A stretch of 34,926 nucleotides of DNA from Solirubrobacterales bacterium (lineage in GTDB: Bacteria; Actinomycetota; Thermoleophilia; Solirubrobacterales; 70-9), in contig JAOPZF010000267.1 in the NCBI GenBank assembly GCA_025964255.1, positions 1 through 34,926 of the forward strand, in the 5' to 3' direction. Below, piece after piece: positions 23,440 to 32,514 of this stretch (the first letter of the stretch is position 1; each line of letters starts with the position of its first letter). Under the pieces are notes generated by a model, which saw nothing but the letters and a program-made list of their open reading frames with translations, did not search any database and was not told the DNA's origin. The translations under genes were made by a program, and so were the position numbers.

Positions 23440-24681
23440 TTGCTTCAGGAAGTCGCCATCGGGCAGAAGTCACTCGCCGACTACGCGAGCATCGTCGGTC
23501 GCGAGACGACCGAGCGCATCCTCGAGCTTGCCGCGCCGCTGAAGGGCAAACGGGTCCTGCACGTCTCGGCGACCGCGTTCGGCGGCGGCGTGTCGGAGAT
23601 CCTCTACACGATCGTGCCGCTGATGCGCGACGTCGGCATCGACGCGCACTGGCACGTGATCTTCGGCAAGGAGGACTTCTTCGAAGCGACCAAGCTTCTC
23701 CACAACTCGCTGCAGGGGGCGCCCGAGACGCTCTCCGACGAGCAGTGGGCGGTCTTCGACGAGATCAACGAGATCAACGCCGACGGGCTGGAAGGCCAGT
23801 GGGACGCGGTGATCGTCCACGACCCGCAGCCGATCGGCCTGCGCCGCGGCGCGGCGGCGAAGGGCGGCAAGTGGATCTGGCGCTGCCACATCGACCTGTC
23901 GACGCCGAACCCGGCGCCGATCGCCCGCCTGCTGCCGCTGATCGAAGAGTACGACGCGTCGGTCTGGCACATGGACCAGTACGTGCCCAAAAGCATGGGC
24001 GCGCACCGCGACGCGGTCAACATCATCCCCCCGGCGATCGACCCGCTCTCGCCGAAGAACATGGCCTTCTCCCGCGAGGACGCCGCCTACATCTGCCAGC
24101 AATTCGGGATCGACCCGGTGCGGCCGCTGCTCACCCAGGTCAGCCGTTTCGACCCGTGGAAGGACCCGATCGGCGTGATCGACGCCTACCGCCAGGTCAC
24201 CGAGCAGATCCCCGACGCCCAGCTGGCGATGGTCGGCTCGATGGCGACCGACGATCCCGAGGGCCGCGAGTTCTTCCAGAAAACGTATGAATACGCCGAC
24301 AACGATCCCGACATCAAGATCCTCTCGAACCTCAACAACGTCGGCGCGATCGAGGTCAACGCCTTCCAGTCGCAGTCCGACGTCTGCCTGCAGAAGTCGA
24401 TCCGCGAGGGCTTCGGGCTGACGGTCACCGAGGCGCTCTGGAAGGGGCGGCCGACGATCGGTGGCAACGTCGGCGGCATCCCCCTGCAGATCGAGGACGG
24501 AGTCTCCGGCTTCCTCGTCAACTCGCCGGAGGAGTGCGCCGAGCGCAGCCTCCAGATCCTCCAGGATCCGGGGCTCGGCAAGACGCTCGGTCGCGAAGGC
24601 AAGGAACACGCGCGCCGCGAGTTCCTCTCGCCACGCCTCTTGCGCGACTGGCTCGACCTGCTGAACCGCCTCGACACCTGA
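23440..24681 (+). CDS. treT: Trehalose synthase (TreT-like, GT4 glycosyltransferase)
   Basis: TreT joins glucose from an NDP-glucose to free glucose, giving trehalose in one reversible step. The 413-aa protein has the family's N-terminal block KRVLHVSATAFGGGVSEILYTIVPLMRDVGIDAHWHVIFG, the middle WRCHIDLSTPN and VNIIPPAIDPLSPKN, and the GT-B C-terminal half with QVSRFDPWKDPIGVI and the nucleotide-sugar motif SIREGFGLTVTEALWKG followed by GNVGGIPLQI. The closely related trehalose phosphorylase TreP cannot be excluded. The start appears to be TTG, about 14 nt after a GGGAGG. It is followed after 15 nt by an otsA-like gene, so two trehalose routes are side by side. No phosphatase gene is visible. 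Confidence 0.8.
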   Translation: MLQEVAIGQKSLADYASIVGRETTERILELAAPLKGKRVLHVSATAFGGGVSEILYTIVPLMRDVGIDAHWHVIFGKEDFFEATKLLHNSLQGAPETLSDEQWAVFDEINEINADGLEGQWDAVIVHDPQPIGLRRGAAAKGGKWIWRCHIDLSTPNPAPIARLLPLIEEYDASVWHMDQYVPKSMGAHRDAVNIIPPAIDPLSPKNMAFSREDAAYICQQFGIDPVRPLLTQVSRFDPWKDPIGVIDAYRQVTEQIPDAQLAMVGSMATDDPEGREFFQKTYEYADNDPDIKILSNLNNVGAIEVNAFQSQSDVCLQKSIREGFGLTVTEALWKGRPTIGGNVGGIPLQIEDGVSGFLVNSPEECAERSLQILQDPGLGKTLGREGKEHARREFLSPRLLRDWLDLLNRLDT

Positions 24682-24683
24682 CG

Positions 24684-24689
24684 TAACCT
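24684..24689 (+). promoter_or_regulatory. -10 box TAACCT, 7 nt before GTG of otsA-like gene
   Basis: The box fills most of the 15-nt gap after the TreT-like gene. It suggests that the second trehalose gene can be transcribed alone as a leaderless mRNA. Confidence 0.5.
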
Positions 24690-24696
24690 TCGCGAC

Positions 24697-26160
24697 GTGC
24701 CCGACGCGCCGCTGATCATCGTCTCCAACCGGGGTCCGGCGCAGTTCGTCCGCGACGAGGACGGCAACCGCACGATGCGTCGCGGCGGCGGCGGGCTGGT
24801 CACCGCGCTCTCCGGGCTGGTCTCCCACCGCGACGCCCTCTGGATCGCGTCGGCGATGAGCGAGGAGGACATCCTCGCCTCCGAAGAAGAGGGCGGCCCG
24901 GTCTCACTGGAGATCGACGGGATCGACTACCGCGTGCTGCTGGTCGGCTCCGACCTGCGCGCCTACGACCGCTTCTACAACGTGATCGCCAACCCGATCC
25001 TCTGGTTCATCCAGCACTACCTCTGGGACCTCTCCAACGCGCCGGACATCCGCCAGGAGGAGCTCGACGCCTGGGACTACGGTTACCAGCAGGTGAATCG
25101 CGACATCGCCGAAGCGGTCGTCGGGCAGATCGAGGGGCAGGAGTCGCCGCTGGTGATGCTGCACGACTACCACCTCTACACGGCCCCCGGGTTCATCCGC
25201 GAGAAGCGCCCCGACGCCTTCCTCCACTTCTTCGTCCACATCCCCTGGTCCCAGCCGGACAGCTGGCGGGTGCTGCCGCGGCGGATCCGCGAAGCGATCT
25301 ACGAGGGGATGCTGGCCAACGACATCATCGGCTTCCACACGCACTCCTACTGCATCAACTTCCTGCGCTGCTGCGACGAACTGCTGGACGGCGCCGAGGT
25401 CGATTACCTCGAGGCGGAAGTCACCTACAAAGGCCACACGACGCGGGCCCGGGCCTACCCGCTGGGGATCGACGCGGAGCGGCTGCGACGGGCGGCGGAG
25501 TCGGCCGAGGTGGCCGAGGCCGAGCGCGAGGTGCTCGAGCGGCGGCGGCGCTACCTGATCATCCGCGTCGACCGGGCCGACCTGTCGAAGAACGTGCTCC
25601 GCGGCTTCACGTCTTTCGACACCTTCCTCACGCAACACCCCGAGTTCCGTGAACAGGTCACCTTCATCGCCCACCTGCAGCCCTCGCGACAGGACGTGCC
25701 CGAGTACGCCGAGTACCGCGAGCGGATCGAAGCCCTGGTCGCCGTCGTCAACCACCGCCACGGGACGACCGACTGGATGCCGATCGACCTGCGGATCTAC
25801 GAGAACTTCAGCGACGCGGTGGCGCGCTACAAGAACTACGACCTGCTGATGGTCAACGCGATCTTCGACGGGATGAACCTGGTCGCCAAGGAGGCGCCCG
25901 CGGTGAATACCCGGGACGGGGTGCTGATGCTCTCCGAGAACACCGGCTCGCACGAGGAGCTCTACGACTTCGTGCTCTCGGTCAACCCGTTCGACATCCA
26001 GGAGCAGGCCGACGCGATCTACCGCGCCCTGACGATGGACCCTGAGCAGAAGGCCGAGTGGTCGAGCGGCCTGAAGAACATCGTCTTCGGCCGCAACCCG
26101 GGCGACTGGGTCGACGATCAGCTGGCCGACATCGAAAAAGTCCGCGCCGAGCGGGGCTGA
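24697..26160 (+). CDS. otsA: Trehalose-6-phosphate synthase-like GT20 enzyme
   Basis: This cytosolic GT20 enzyme most likely joins UDP- or ADP-glucose to glucose-6-phosphate. The 487-aa protein begins with IIVSNRGPAQF and the glycine loop RRGGGGLVTAL (about 28-38). HDYHL is at 156-160, then FVHIPWSQPDSWRVLP, GFHTHSYCINFLRCC, YPLGID and the sugar-phosphate/UDP-binding RVDRADLSKNVLRGF. The acceptor-proximal NAIFDGMNLVAKE and VNPFDIQEQADAI complete the family pattern. The related glucosylglycerol-phosphate synthase cannot be ruled out by eye. The start is GTG. Together with the TreT-like gene it suggests that trehalose is a major compatible solute or a source of trehalose lipids. Confidence 0.85.
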   Translation: MPDAPLIIVSNRGPAQFVRDEDGNRTMRRGGGGLVTALSGLVSHRDALWIASAMSEEDILASEEEGGPVSLEIDGIDYRVLLVGSDLRAYDRFYNVIANPILWFIQHYLWDLSNAPDIRQEELDAWDYGYQQVNRDIAEAVVGQIEGQESPLVMLHDYHLYTAPGFIREKRPDAFLHFFVHIPWSQPDSWRVLPRRIREAIYEGMLANDIIGFHTHSYCINFLRCCDELLDGAEVDYLEAEVTYKGHTTRARAYPLGIDAERLRRAAESAEVAEAEREVLERRRRYLIIRVDRADLSKNVLRGFTSFDTFLTQHPEFREQVTFIAHLQPSRQDVPEYAEYRERIEALVAVVNHRHGTTDWMPIDLRIYENFSDAVARYKNYDLLMVNAIFDGMNLVAKEAPAVNTRDGVLMLSENTGSHEELYDFVLSVNPFDIQEQADAIYRALTMDPEQKAEWSSGLKNIVFGRNPGDWVDDQLADIEKVRAERG

Positions 26161-26243
26161 GCGCCCACCCAGTTCCCGCGCTTTGCGCGACTCGTTCCGC
26201 CGGCGGGGGGATAAACCACGATCGCCAATTCCTTGATCCGGGG

Positions 26244-26708
26244 ATGAGAGGCGTGAGGATCAGGTGGCGCGGGGTCGCGCGGGTCGCGGCGATCGTCCTC
26301 GTCGCCATGCTTGCCCTGCGGGTGCTGCCGGGACTGCTGCGAGCGCCCGAGCCGCCGCCGCTCGGCGCCGACGTCGGGCTGCCGAAGGCGAAGCCGGTGC
26401 GCGCGGTGCAGAGAAACGAGCCGGGTAAGCCGAAGCTTCGCCCTCGCTCTCGGCCGAAACCTCACCCTCGGAAATCGGCCCCTGACGCCCCCGCCGCGAC
26501 GGCAAGGATCGGGACCCGAATTCGACACCGTCCAAAACCGCGACCACCCAAACCGAAGTCAAAACCGAAGCCGTCGCCACCCCCCGGACCGACCCCTCCA
26601 GCGACCCCGGAATATGTCCCACCTCCGGCTCCACAGGCCGCTCCCGAGCCGCTTCCGGAACCCCCATCCACGCCTGGCGACGGTAGCCAGGAGTTCGCGC
26701 CGCGCTGA
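26244..26708 (+). CDS. Small membrane-anchored proline/lysine-rich protein
   Basis: No family is recognised. The 154-aa product has a basic N-terminus (MRGVRIRWRGVAR), one hydrophobic helix (about 14-31) and then an extended tail very rich in Pro, Lys and Arg, including KPRPPKPKSKPKPSPPPGP. Such tails are typical of disordered wall-spanning or nucleic-acid-contacting segments. A single membrane anchor with an outer Pro-rich stalk is the simplest view. The ATG at 26244 has only a weak GGGG before it. The gene stands between otsA and rpsF and may be independent. The coding call rests on the membrane helix and composition, so confidence is moderate. Confidence 0.5.
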   Translation: MRGVRIRWRGVARVAAIVLVAMLALRVLPGLLRAPEPPPLGADVGLPKAKPVRAVQRNEPGKPKLRPRSRPKPHPRKSAPDAPAATARIGTRIRHRPKPRPPKPKSKPKPSPPPGPTPPATPEYVPPPAPQAAPEPLPEPPSTPGDGSQEFAPR

Positions 26709-26714
26709 CACCGC

Positions 26715-26720
26715 TATAGT
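26715..26720 (+). promoter_or_regulatory. -10 box TATAGT before rpsF
   Basis: TATAGT lies 11 nt before the TTG start of rpsF, allowing a leader of only about 4-5 nt. No -35 box is clear. Confidence 0.5.
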
Positions 26721-26731
26721 GCGCCGTCGCC

Positions 26732-27169
26732 TTGGCCTCTCCACGTGAATATGAGCTCGTACTGATGCTGGATCCCCAGCTTGACGCCCCCGCCCGGGAT
26801 GCCCTGGCGGAGACCGCTCGCGGTCAGATCGAGGCAGGTGGCGCCCTCAAACAGGAGAACACCTGGGGCCTTCGCAAGATGGCCTACGAAATCAACAAGC
26901 GGACCGAGGCGGACTACCGCTGGTACCGCTTCGAGGCGCCGAACGAGCTGCTCGAGACTCTTGACCACAACCTGAAGATCGCCGACGGCGTCCTGCGCTT
27001 CCGGGTCTTCAAAGTGGAAGAGAACACGCCGACGCTCGTCCCGCCCGCCGTCGCCGCTCCCGGCCCGCGCGAGCGCACCGATCGTGGTGACCGCGGGGAT
27101 CGCGGTGACCGTGGCGATCGCGAAGAGCGCTTCGACCGCGAGCCCGCCGCTGAGCCGGCGGGCGAGTAG
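26732..27169 (+). CDS. rpsF: Ribosomal protein S6 with an extended charged tail
   Basis: S6 is a small-subunit platform protein that binds with S18. Residues 1-96 form the S6 fold: YELVLMLDPQLDAPARDALAE, GQIEAGGALKQENTWGLRKMAYEINKRTEADYRWYRFEAPNELLETLDHNLKIADGVLRFRVFKV. The last about 45 residues are an extension with four to five DRG units (117-131) and an acidic end. S6 tails vary among bacteria, and E. coli adds glutamates post-translationally. The start is TTG. It is first in the usual rpsF-ssb-rpsR-rplI cluster. The 145-nt gap to ssb is unusually wide and pyrimidine-rich. Confidence 0.95.
   Translation: MASPREYELVLMLDPQLDAPARDALAETARGQIEAGGALKQENTWGLRKMAYEINKRTEADYRWYRFEAPNELLETLDHNLKIADGVLRFRVFKVEENTPTLVPPAVAAPGPRERTDRGDRGDRGDRGDREERFDREPAAEPAGE
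27080..27121 (+). repeat. Tandem 9-bp repeats coding (Asp-Arg-Gly)n in the S6 tail
   Basis: Units of the form GAYCGNGGN repeat four times from 27080 to 27115, followed by a partial fifth. Third-position differences between copies argue for selection on the protein or an old expansion. Confidence 0.75.
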
Positions 27170-27272
27170 TTCCTCCGCCTCTCCTCGGGTACCTTCGCTC
27201 CGCGCGCTTTCCGCCTCGCTCTTTCCGCGTTTCGCTCTCCCTTGGGGGGGCGAGTCGAGCCGGTCCCCGGCC

Positions 27273-27278
27273 TAGACT
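27273..27278 (+). promoter_or_regulatory. -10 box TAGACT upstream of ssb
   Basis: TAGACT is placed 36 nt before the TTG start of ssb, leaving a leader of about 30 nt that carries AGAGGAG at 27299-27305. Upstream (27170-27240) lies a tract of about 70 nt that is mainly C and T. Confidence 0.4.
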
Positions 27279-27314
27279 GGTAGTCAGACAACGAATTCAG
27301 AGGAGTGAACTCTC

Positions 27315-27857
27315 TTGGCAGCTTCGAACGTGAACGTGGTGGTCATCACCGGGAACCTCACGAAGGATCCTGAACTGCGCAGCACCGGCGGCGGCACCTC
27401 CGTTTGCGAGATGCGGGTCGCGGTCAACAGCCGGCGCAAAGACCAGAGCGGCCAGTGGGTTGACAAGCCCAACTTCTTCGACGTGGTCGTCTTCGGCGCC
27501 CAGGGCGAGAACTGCGCCAACTACCTCTCGCGCGGCCGCCCGGTGGCGGTCGAAGGTCGACTCGACTGGCGCGAGTGGGAGGCGAAAGAAGGGGGCGGCA
27601 AACGCCAAGCGGTGCAGATCATCGCCAACAGCGTCCAGTTCCTCGGCTCACGCGACGGTGGTGGCGCGCCCAACGGCGGTGGTGGCGGTGGCCAGGGTCA
27701 GGGTCAAGGTCAGGGCAACCAGGGCTACGGCAACCAGGCGAACCAGGGCAACAACCAGGGTTACGGCGCCCCGGCCGGCGATGTCCCGGCGGACGAATCG
27801 GACTTCGGCCCGGTCTCGACCGGTGGCGGGGGTCAGGAAGACGACATCCCCTTTTGA
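27315..27857 (+). CDS. ssb: Single-stranded DNA-binding protein
   Basis: SSB coats single-stranded DNA in replication and repair and recruits partners by its tail. The OB fold spans about residues 5-113: NVVVITGNLTKDPELRSTGGGTSVCEMRVAVN, WVDKPNFFDVVVFGAQGENCANYLSRGRPVAVEGRLDWREWEAK and the closing IIANSVQFLG. A Gly/Gln/Asn-rich linker (about 117-150) containing GQGQGQG and NQGYGNQANQGNNQGYG is followed by the acidic tip DDIPF, which contacts partner proteins. The start is TTG with AGAGGAG 9 nt upstream. It follows rpsF and precedes rpsR, as in most bacteria. Directly after its stop begins a series of RNA hairpins. Confidence 0.96.
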   Translation: MAASNVNVVVITGNLTKDPELRSTGGGTSVCEMRVAVNSRRKDQSGQWVDKPNFFDVVVFGAQGENCANYLSRGRPVAVEGRLDWREWEAKEGGGKRQAVQIIANSVQFLGSRDGGGAPNGGGGGGQGQGQGQGNQGYGNQANQGNNQGYGAPAGDVPADESDFGPVSTGGGGQEDDIPF

Positions 27858-27868
27858 GTCTGGCGGCC

Positions 27869-28016
27869 CCCGAGGGCGCCATGCGGCGTCCTCGGGTGGG
27901 CCGGATAGCGCCGCTATTCCGGCCCAGCCTGCGTCCTTGCCTGGCACCCTCGGTGCCTCGCCAGACTTCGTTAGCAACCAGGTCGGTCGGCGCCAACGCG
28001 CCGCTTCGCGCCGACC
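27869..28016 (+). promoter_or_regulatory. Array of four hairpins between ssb and rpsR
   Basis: Hairpin 1 (27869-27896) has 12 continuous pairs with one G-U and an ATGC loop. Hairpin 2 (27897-27926) pairs TGGGCCGGA-TAGC with GCTA-TTCCGGCCCA, one base bulged. Hairpin 3 (27943-27957) is GGCACC-CTC-GGTGCC. Hairpin 4 (27985-28016) pairs GGTCGGCGC with GCGCCGACC. None has a T-run. The array fills nearly the whole 179-nt gap and ends just before a -10 box for rpsR. It may be a processing or attenuation site, or a target for ribosomal-protein autoregulation such as by S6:S18. Confidence 0.6.
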
Positions 28017-28018
28017 TG

Positions 28019-28024
28019 TAACCT
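28019..28024 (+). promoter_or_regulatory. -10 box TAACCT upstream of rpsR
   Basis: TAACCT lies 12 nt before the ATG of rpsR and directly after the fourth hairpin. It suggests a second promoter for rpsR-rplI. Confidence 0.45.
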
Positions 28025-28036
28025 CCCCGGTCGCCT

Positions 28037-28312
28037 ATGCCTAGAACTCGTGAGACCTCATCGACCGGTAACAGCGCCCGCCGCGGCGGCCGTCGTGGCG
28101 CCGAGCGCGCCCGGCCCCGCAAATACACGCGGGTCAATGCCGAAGTCGTCGACTACAAGGACCTTAATCTTCTGCGCCGCTTCCTCTCCGACAAGGGGAA
28201 GACCCGCGGCCGTCGCGTCACCGGCCTTTCGCGTGCCCACCAGCGTCAGCTCTCGGTCGCCGTGAAACGGGCGCGTGAGATCGCGCTGCTGCCGTACGTC
28301 GGAGAGCGTTGA
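28037..28312 (+). CDS. rpsR: Ribosomal protein S18
   Basis: S18 binds S6 on the platform of the small subunit. The 91-aa protein has a basic N-terminal extension (to about residue 27), then the family core [60 protein letters not shown], with the conserved DYKD, GK and RR-TG-S motifs. No Cys pair is present, so it is a zinc-free form. Its TGA overlaps the ATG of rplI by one base. A hairpin array and a -10 box lie upstream. Confidence 0.96.
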   Translation: MPRTRETSSTGNSARRGGRRGAERARPRKYTRVNAEVVDYKDLNLLRRFLSDKGKTRGRRVTGLSRAHQRQLSVAVKRAREIALLPYVGER

Positions 28313-28764
28313 TGGCGCAGGCGATCCTGCTCCAGGACGTCGCCGAGCTCGGCCAGCGAGGCACCGCCGTCGACGTCTCCCCCGGCTACCTCCGCAACTT
28401 CCTCATCCCCCGCAAGCTGGCCCAGCTGGCGACCCCGGGCGCTCTCGAGGAAGCACAGCGCCGCATGGAGGCCGCCGAGCGCGCCGCCCAGGCCCGCGCC
28501 GCCCGCGAAGCCGAAGCCGCCGGCCTGCTGTCCAAAACCGTGCTCACGATCCACGAGCGCGCCGGCGAGGACGGGCACCTGTTCGGCTCGGTCGGCCCGC
28601 AGCAGATCGTCGACGCCCTGCGTGACGCCCGCGACCTGCGGATCGACAAACGCAAAGTCATGCTCGAGCAGCCGCTGCGCCAAATCGGCACCTTCATGGT
28701 CGAGATCGATCTCGGCGACGGTAACGTCGCCGCGGTCAAGACGATCATCTCCGAGGAGAAATAG
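28312..28764 (+). CDS. rplI: Ribosomal protein L9
   Basis: L9 binds 23S rRNA near the L1 stalk. The 150-aa protein begins [41 protein letters not shown], the classic N-terminal RNA-binding domain. A long charged helix (about 44-75, rich in Ala, Glu and Arg) links it to the C-terminal domain with GEDGHLFGSVGPQQIVDAL and QPLRQIGTFMVEIDLGDGNVAAVKTII. ATG at 28312 overlaps the S18 stop and is the start matching the family. A terminator follows. Confidence 0.96.
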   Translation: MAQAILLQDVAELGQRGTAVDVSPGYLRNFLIPRKLAQLATPGALEEAQRRMEAAERAAQARAAREAEAAGLLSKTVLTIHERAGEDGHLFGSVGPQQIVDALRDARDLRIDKRKVMLEQPLRQIGTFMVEIDLGDGNVAAVKTIISEEK

Positions 28765-28768
28765 TCCC

Positions 28769-28802
28769 GGGCGCCGCGGGAGCGGCGCGCCAATTTCTTT
28801 TC
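28769..28802 (+). terminator. Intrinsic terminator after rplI
   Basis: GGGCGCCGC pairs with GCGGCGC-CC (one G bulged) around a GGGA loop, followed by AATTTCTTTT. It separates the ribosomal/ssb cluster from dnaB. Confidence 0.65.
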
Positions 28803-28912
28803 ACGCGCTTTGCATCGTCGATTGCCCGGCCGAGGGCCCGGCTTTGGTTTGATCGGTGAGGGTCAGTGGGCGTCCCACCCTTGCCGCCGCTGGACCGTCT
28901 ATCCCTAAGTCG

Positions 28913-30340
28913 ATGCCTCCGTCCCCGGCCACCCACGTACCCCCGCAGAACATCGAGGCCGAGGAATCGGTTCTCGGCGCGATGCTGGTCGCCGAGCCGG
29001 CCCTGACCCGGGTCATCGACGAGGTCAAGCTCAACTCGGCCGACTTCTACCTCGACCGCCACCGGGCGATCTTCGAAGCGGCCCACAACCTCTACGCGGC
29101 CTCGAAGCCGGTCGACGAGCTCTCCGTCGCCGAGGCGCTGACGCAGACCAACAAGATCGACGAAGCGGGTGGGAAACACTACGTCTCGGAGCTCGCCGCG
29201 AAAGTCCCCGCCGCCGGCAACGCCAAGCACTACGCCGAGATCGTCCAGCAGAACTCGCTGCTGCGGCGACTGCTCGGGGCCGGCCAGGAAATCCAGGGCT
29301 GGGTCAACGAGCGCGACGGCGAACCGCGCGAGCTCTCCGAGCGGGCCGAGAAGCTGCTCTTCGAAGTCGCCCACAAAGAGCAGGCCTCCGACTTCCGCAT
29401 CATCGGCGACATCCTCCACGACGAGATCGACCGGCTGGAGAAGCTCTCCACCGGCGAGACCGAGATGACCGGCACTCCGTCGGGCTTCCGCGACATCGAC
29501 GCGGTGACCGGCGGCTTCCAGCCCGGCAACCTGATCATCGTCGCCGCCCGTCCGGCGATGGGCAAGAGCGCCCTGGTCGCCAACATCGCCGAAAACGTCG
29601 CGGTCAAGCGCGACAAGCCGGTCGCCTTCTTCTCGCTCGAGATGTCGGAGGTCGAGCTCGCCCAGCGCTTCATCGCCTGCCGCGCGCGGATCCCCGGCGA
29701 CAAGCTGCGCAAAGGCCAGGTGTCTCCGCGCGACTGGCCGAAGGTGCTGCGCGCCGCCAACGAACTCGAGAACGCTCCGCTCTGGTTCGACGACTCCTCC
29801 GACCTCAGCATCCTCGACCTGCGGGCGAAGGCGCGTCGACTCCACGCCCAGGAACAGGACCGCGGCGGGCTCGGCCTGATCATCCTCGACTACATGCAGC
29901 TGATGCGCTCCGACGACTCGCGGGCCAACCGGGTCGAGCAGGTCGGCCAGATCAGCCGTGGCCTGAAGATCCTCGCCCGTGAGCTCGAGGTCCCGGTGAT
30001 GGCGATCTCGCAGCTCTCGCGAGCGCCCGAGCAGCGCTCGCCGCCGAAGCCGCAGCTGTCGGACCTGCGCGAGTCGGGCCAGATCGAGCAGGACGCCGAC
30101 CTGGTCGCCTTCCTCTACCGCGCCGACTACTACCGCGATCCCGACGAGGAGCCCGACGGCCTCGCCCAGCTGATCATCGCCAAGCATAGGAACGGCCCGA
30201 TCGCGACCAAAGAGCTGGTCTTCCTCGACCGCTACCCGAAGTTCGCCGACTACAGCGGCCGCGAAGATCCCGTCGACCAGCCGGTGGGAGAACAGCCGCC
30301 GCCGTACGAAGATGCCGTCTCGACCGGTCCCGAGTTCTGA
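28913..30340 (+). CDS. dnaB: Replicative DNA helicase
   Basis: DnaB is the hexameric 5'-3' helicase of the replication fork. The N-terminal helical domain (about 8-110) starts PPQNIEAEESVLGAMLV. The RecA-like ATPase domain has Walker A in ARPAMGKSAL (Lys218), FFSLEMSEVELAQRFIA, the Walker B region GLGLIILDYMQLM and the late AISQLSRAPEQRSPPKPQLSDLRESGQIEQDADLVAFLYR. The 475-aa length is usual and no intein is present. The start is set at ATG 28913, matching the family; an in-frame GTG at 28856 is less likely. A loader-type ATPase gene follows after 14 nt. Confidence 0.95.
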   Translation: MPPSPATHVPPQNIEAEESVLGAMLVAEPALTRVIDEVKLNSADFYLDRHRAIFEAAHNLYAASKPVDELSVAEALTQTNKIDEAGGKHYVSELAAKVPAAGNAKHYAEIVQQNSLLRRLLGAGQEIQGWVNERDGEPRELSERAEKLLFEVAHKEQASDFRIIGDILHDEIDRLEKLSTGETEMTGTPSGFRDIDAVTGGFQPGNLIIVAARPAMGKSALVANIAENVAVKRDKPVAFFSLEMSEVELAQRFIACRARIPGDKLRKGQVSPRDWPKVLRAANELENAPLWFDDSSDLSILDLRAKARRLHAQEQDRGGLGLIILDYMQLMRSDDSRANRVEQVGQISRGLKILARELEVPVMAISQLSRAPEQRSPPKPQLSDLRESGQIEQDADLVAFLYRADYYRDPDEEPDGLAQLIIAKHRNGPIATKELVFLDRYPKFADYSGREDPVDQPVGEQPPPYEDAVSTGPEF

Positions 30341-30354
30341 TGGAGGCCCACTAG

Positions 30355-31095
30355 ATGCCCGCGATCGCCCGCTCCGAACCGTTCCGCGACCAGGTCTGCA
30401 CGCTGGGGATCTGCGACGGCTCCGGCTGGATTCTCGGTCCGGAAGACGTCGCCCGCCCCTGCGAGTGCCGCGAACAACGCCTCCACCGCGGTCACAGCCG
30501 TGGCATCTCCTCGGTGATCCCGGCGCGCTACCGCGGCGTCTCCTTCGACCGCCCGCCGGTCTCCGACATGGTGCGCGACCTGCAGACGAAAGCGGCGGTG
30601 TCGGCGGTGCGCGGCTTCGTCGACGATCTCGACCGGCGCCTCGCCGAGGGCCGCGGACTGTGGATCTTCGGTGACACCGGGACCGGGAAGACGACGCTGG
30701 CGATGCTGATCTCGAAGGCGGCGCTCGAGTCGGGCAAGAGCGTCGCGATCTACTCGCTGCCGAAACTGCTGGCGCGGATCCGCCGCACCTACGACTCCGA
30801 ACCGGGAAGCGACAACTACCTCTCCTTCTTCGACAAGCTGACCTCGGTCGACCTCCTCCACATCGACGACCTCGGCGCCGAGAAACGCTCCGACTGGGTG
30901 CTCGAGCAGCTCTACGCGCTGATCAACGAGCGCTACGAGACCGAACGCTCGGTGGTGATCACGACCAACCTGAGCCACGAGGAACTCGAGGAGCAGATCG
31001 GTTCGCGGACCGTCTCACGGCTGACCGAGATCTGCGACGAAGTGCCCGTCTTCGGCGACGATCGCCGCTACGGGTCGATCTCGCGCGTCGCCTGA
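30355..31095 (+). CDS. DnaC/DnaI-like helicase loader ATPase
   Basis: The 246-aa protein belongs to the DnaC/DnaI/IstB AAA+ group. The N-terminus has four Cys (15, 20, 36, 38 in CTLGIC and CEC), a likely zinc site as in DnaI. Then come Walker A GDTGTGKT at 106-113, Walker B LLHIDDLG at 167-174, sensor I VVITTNLS and an arginine-finger-like region with RTVSRLTEICDEV. Its position right behind dnaB, with GGAGG upstream, points to loading of DnaB onto DNA. IstB-type transposition helpers are related, but no transposase is near and the Cys cluster favours a loader. Such loaders are not the rule in Actinomycetota, many of which rely on DciA. Confidence 0.85.
   Translation: MPAIARSEPFRDQVCTLGICDGSGWILGPEDVARPCECREQRLHRGHSRGISSVIPARYRGVSFDRPPVSDMVRDLQTKAAVSAVRGFVDDLDRRLAEGRGLWIFGDTGTGKTTLAMLISKAALESGKSVAIYSLPKLLARIRRTYDSEPGSDNYLSFFDKLTSVDLLHIDDLGAEKRSDWVLEQLYALINERYETERSVVITTNLSHEELEEQIGSRTVSRLTEICDEVPVFGDDRRYGSISRVA

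Positions 31096-32514
<1,419 letters not shown>

Noticed and set aside
23470-24828. 452-aa open frame on the minus strand
   Set aside because: Antisense to the TreT-like gene; its Arg/Asp/Val-rich composition is the usual mirror of a high-GC gene and shows no motif.
26058-26243. Upstream part of the frame that includes the proline-rich protein
   Set aside because: It overlaps the end of otsA in another frame and has Arg/Gly-rich shadow composition; the ATG at 26244 begins the plausible protein.
30355-31095. IstB-type transposon helper
   Set aside because: No transposase or terminal repeats are near, and its place behind dnaB plus the N-terminal Cys cluster fit a helicase loader better.
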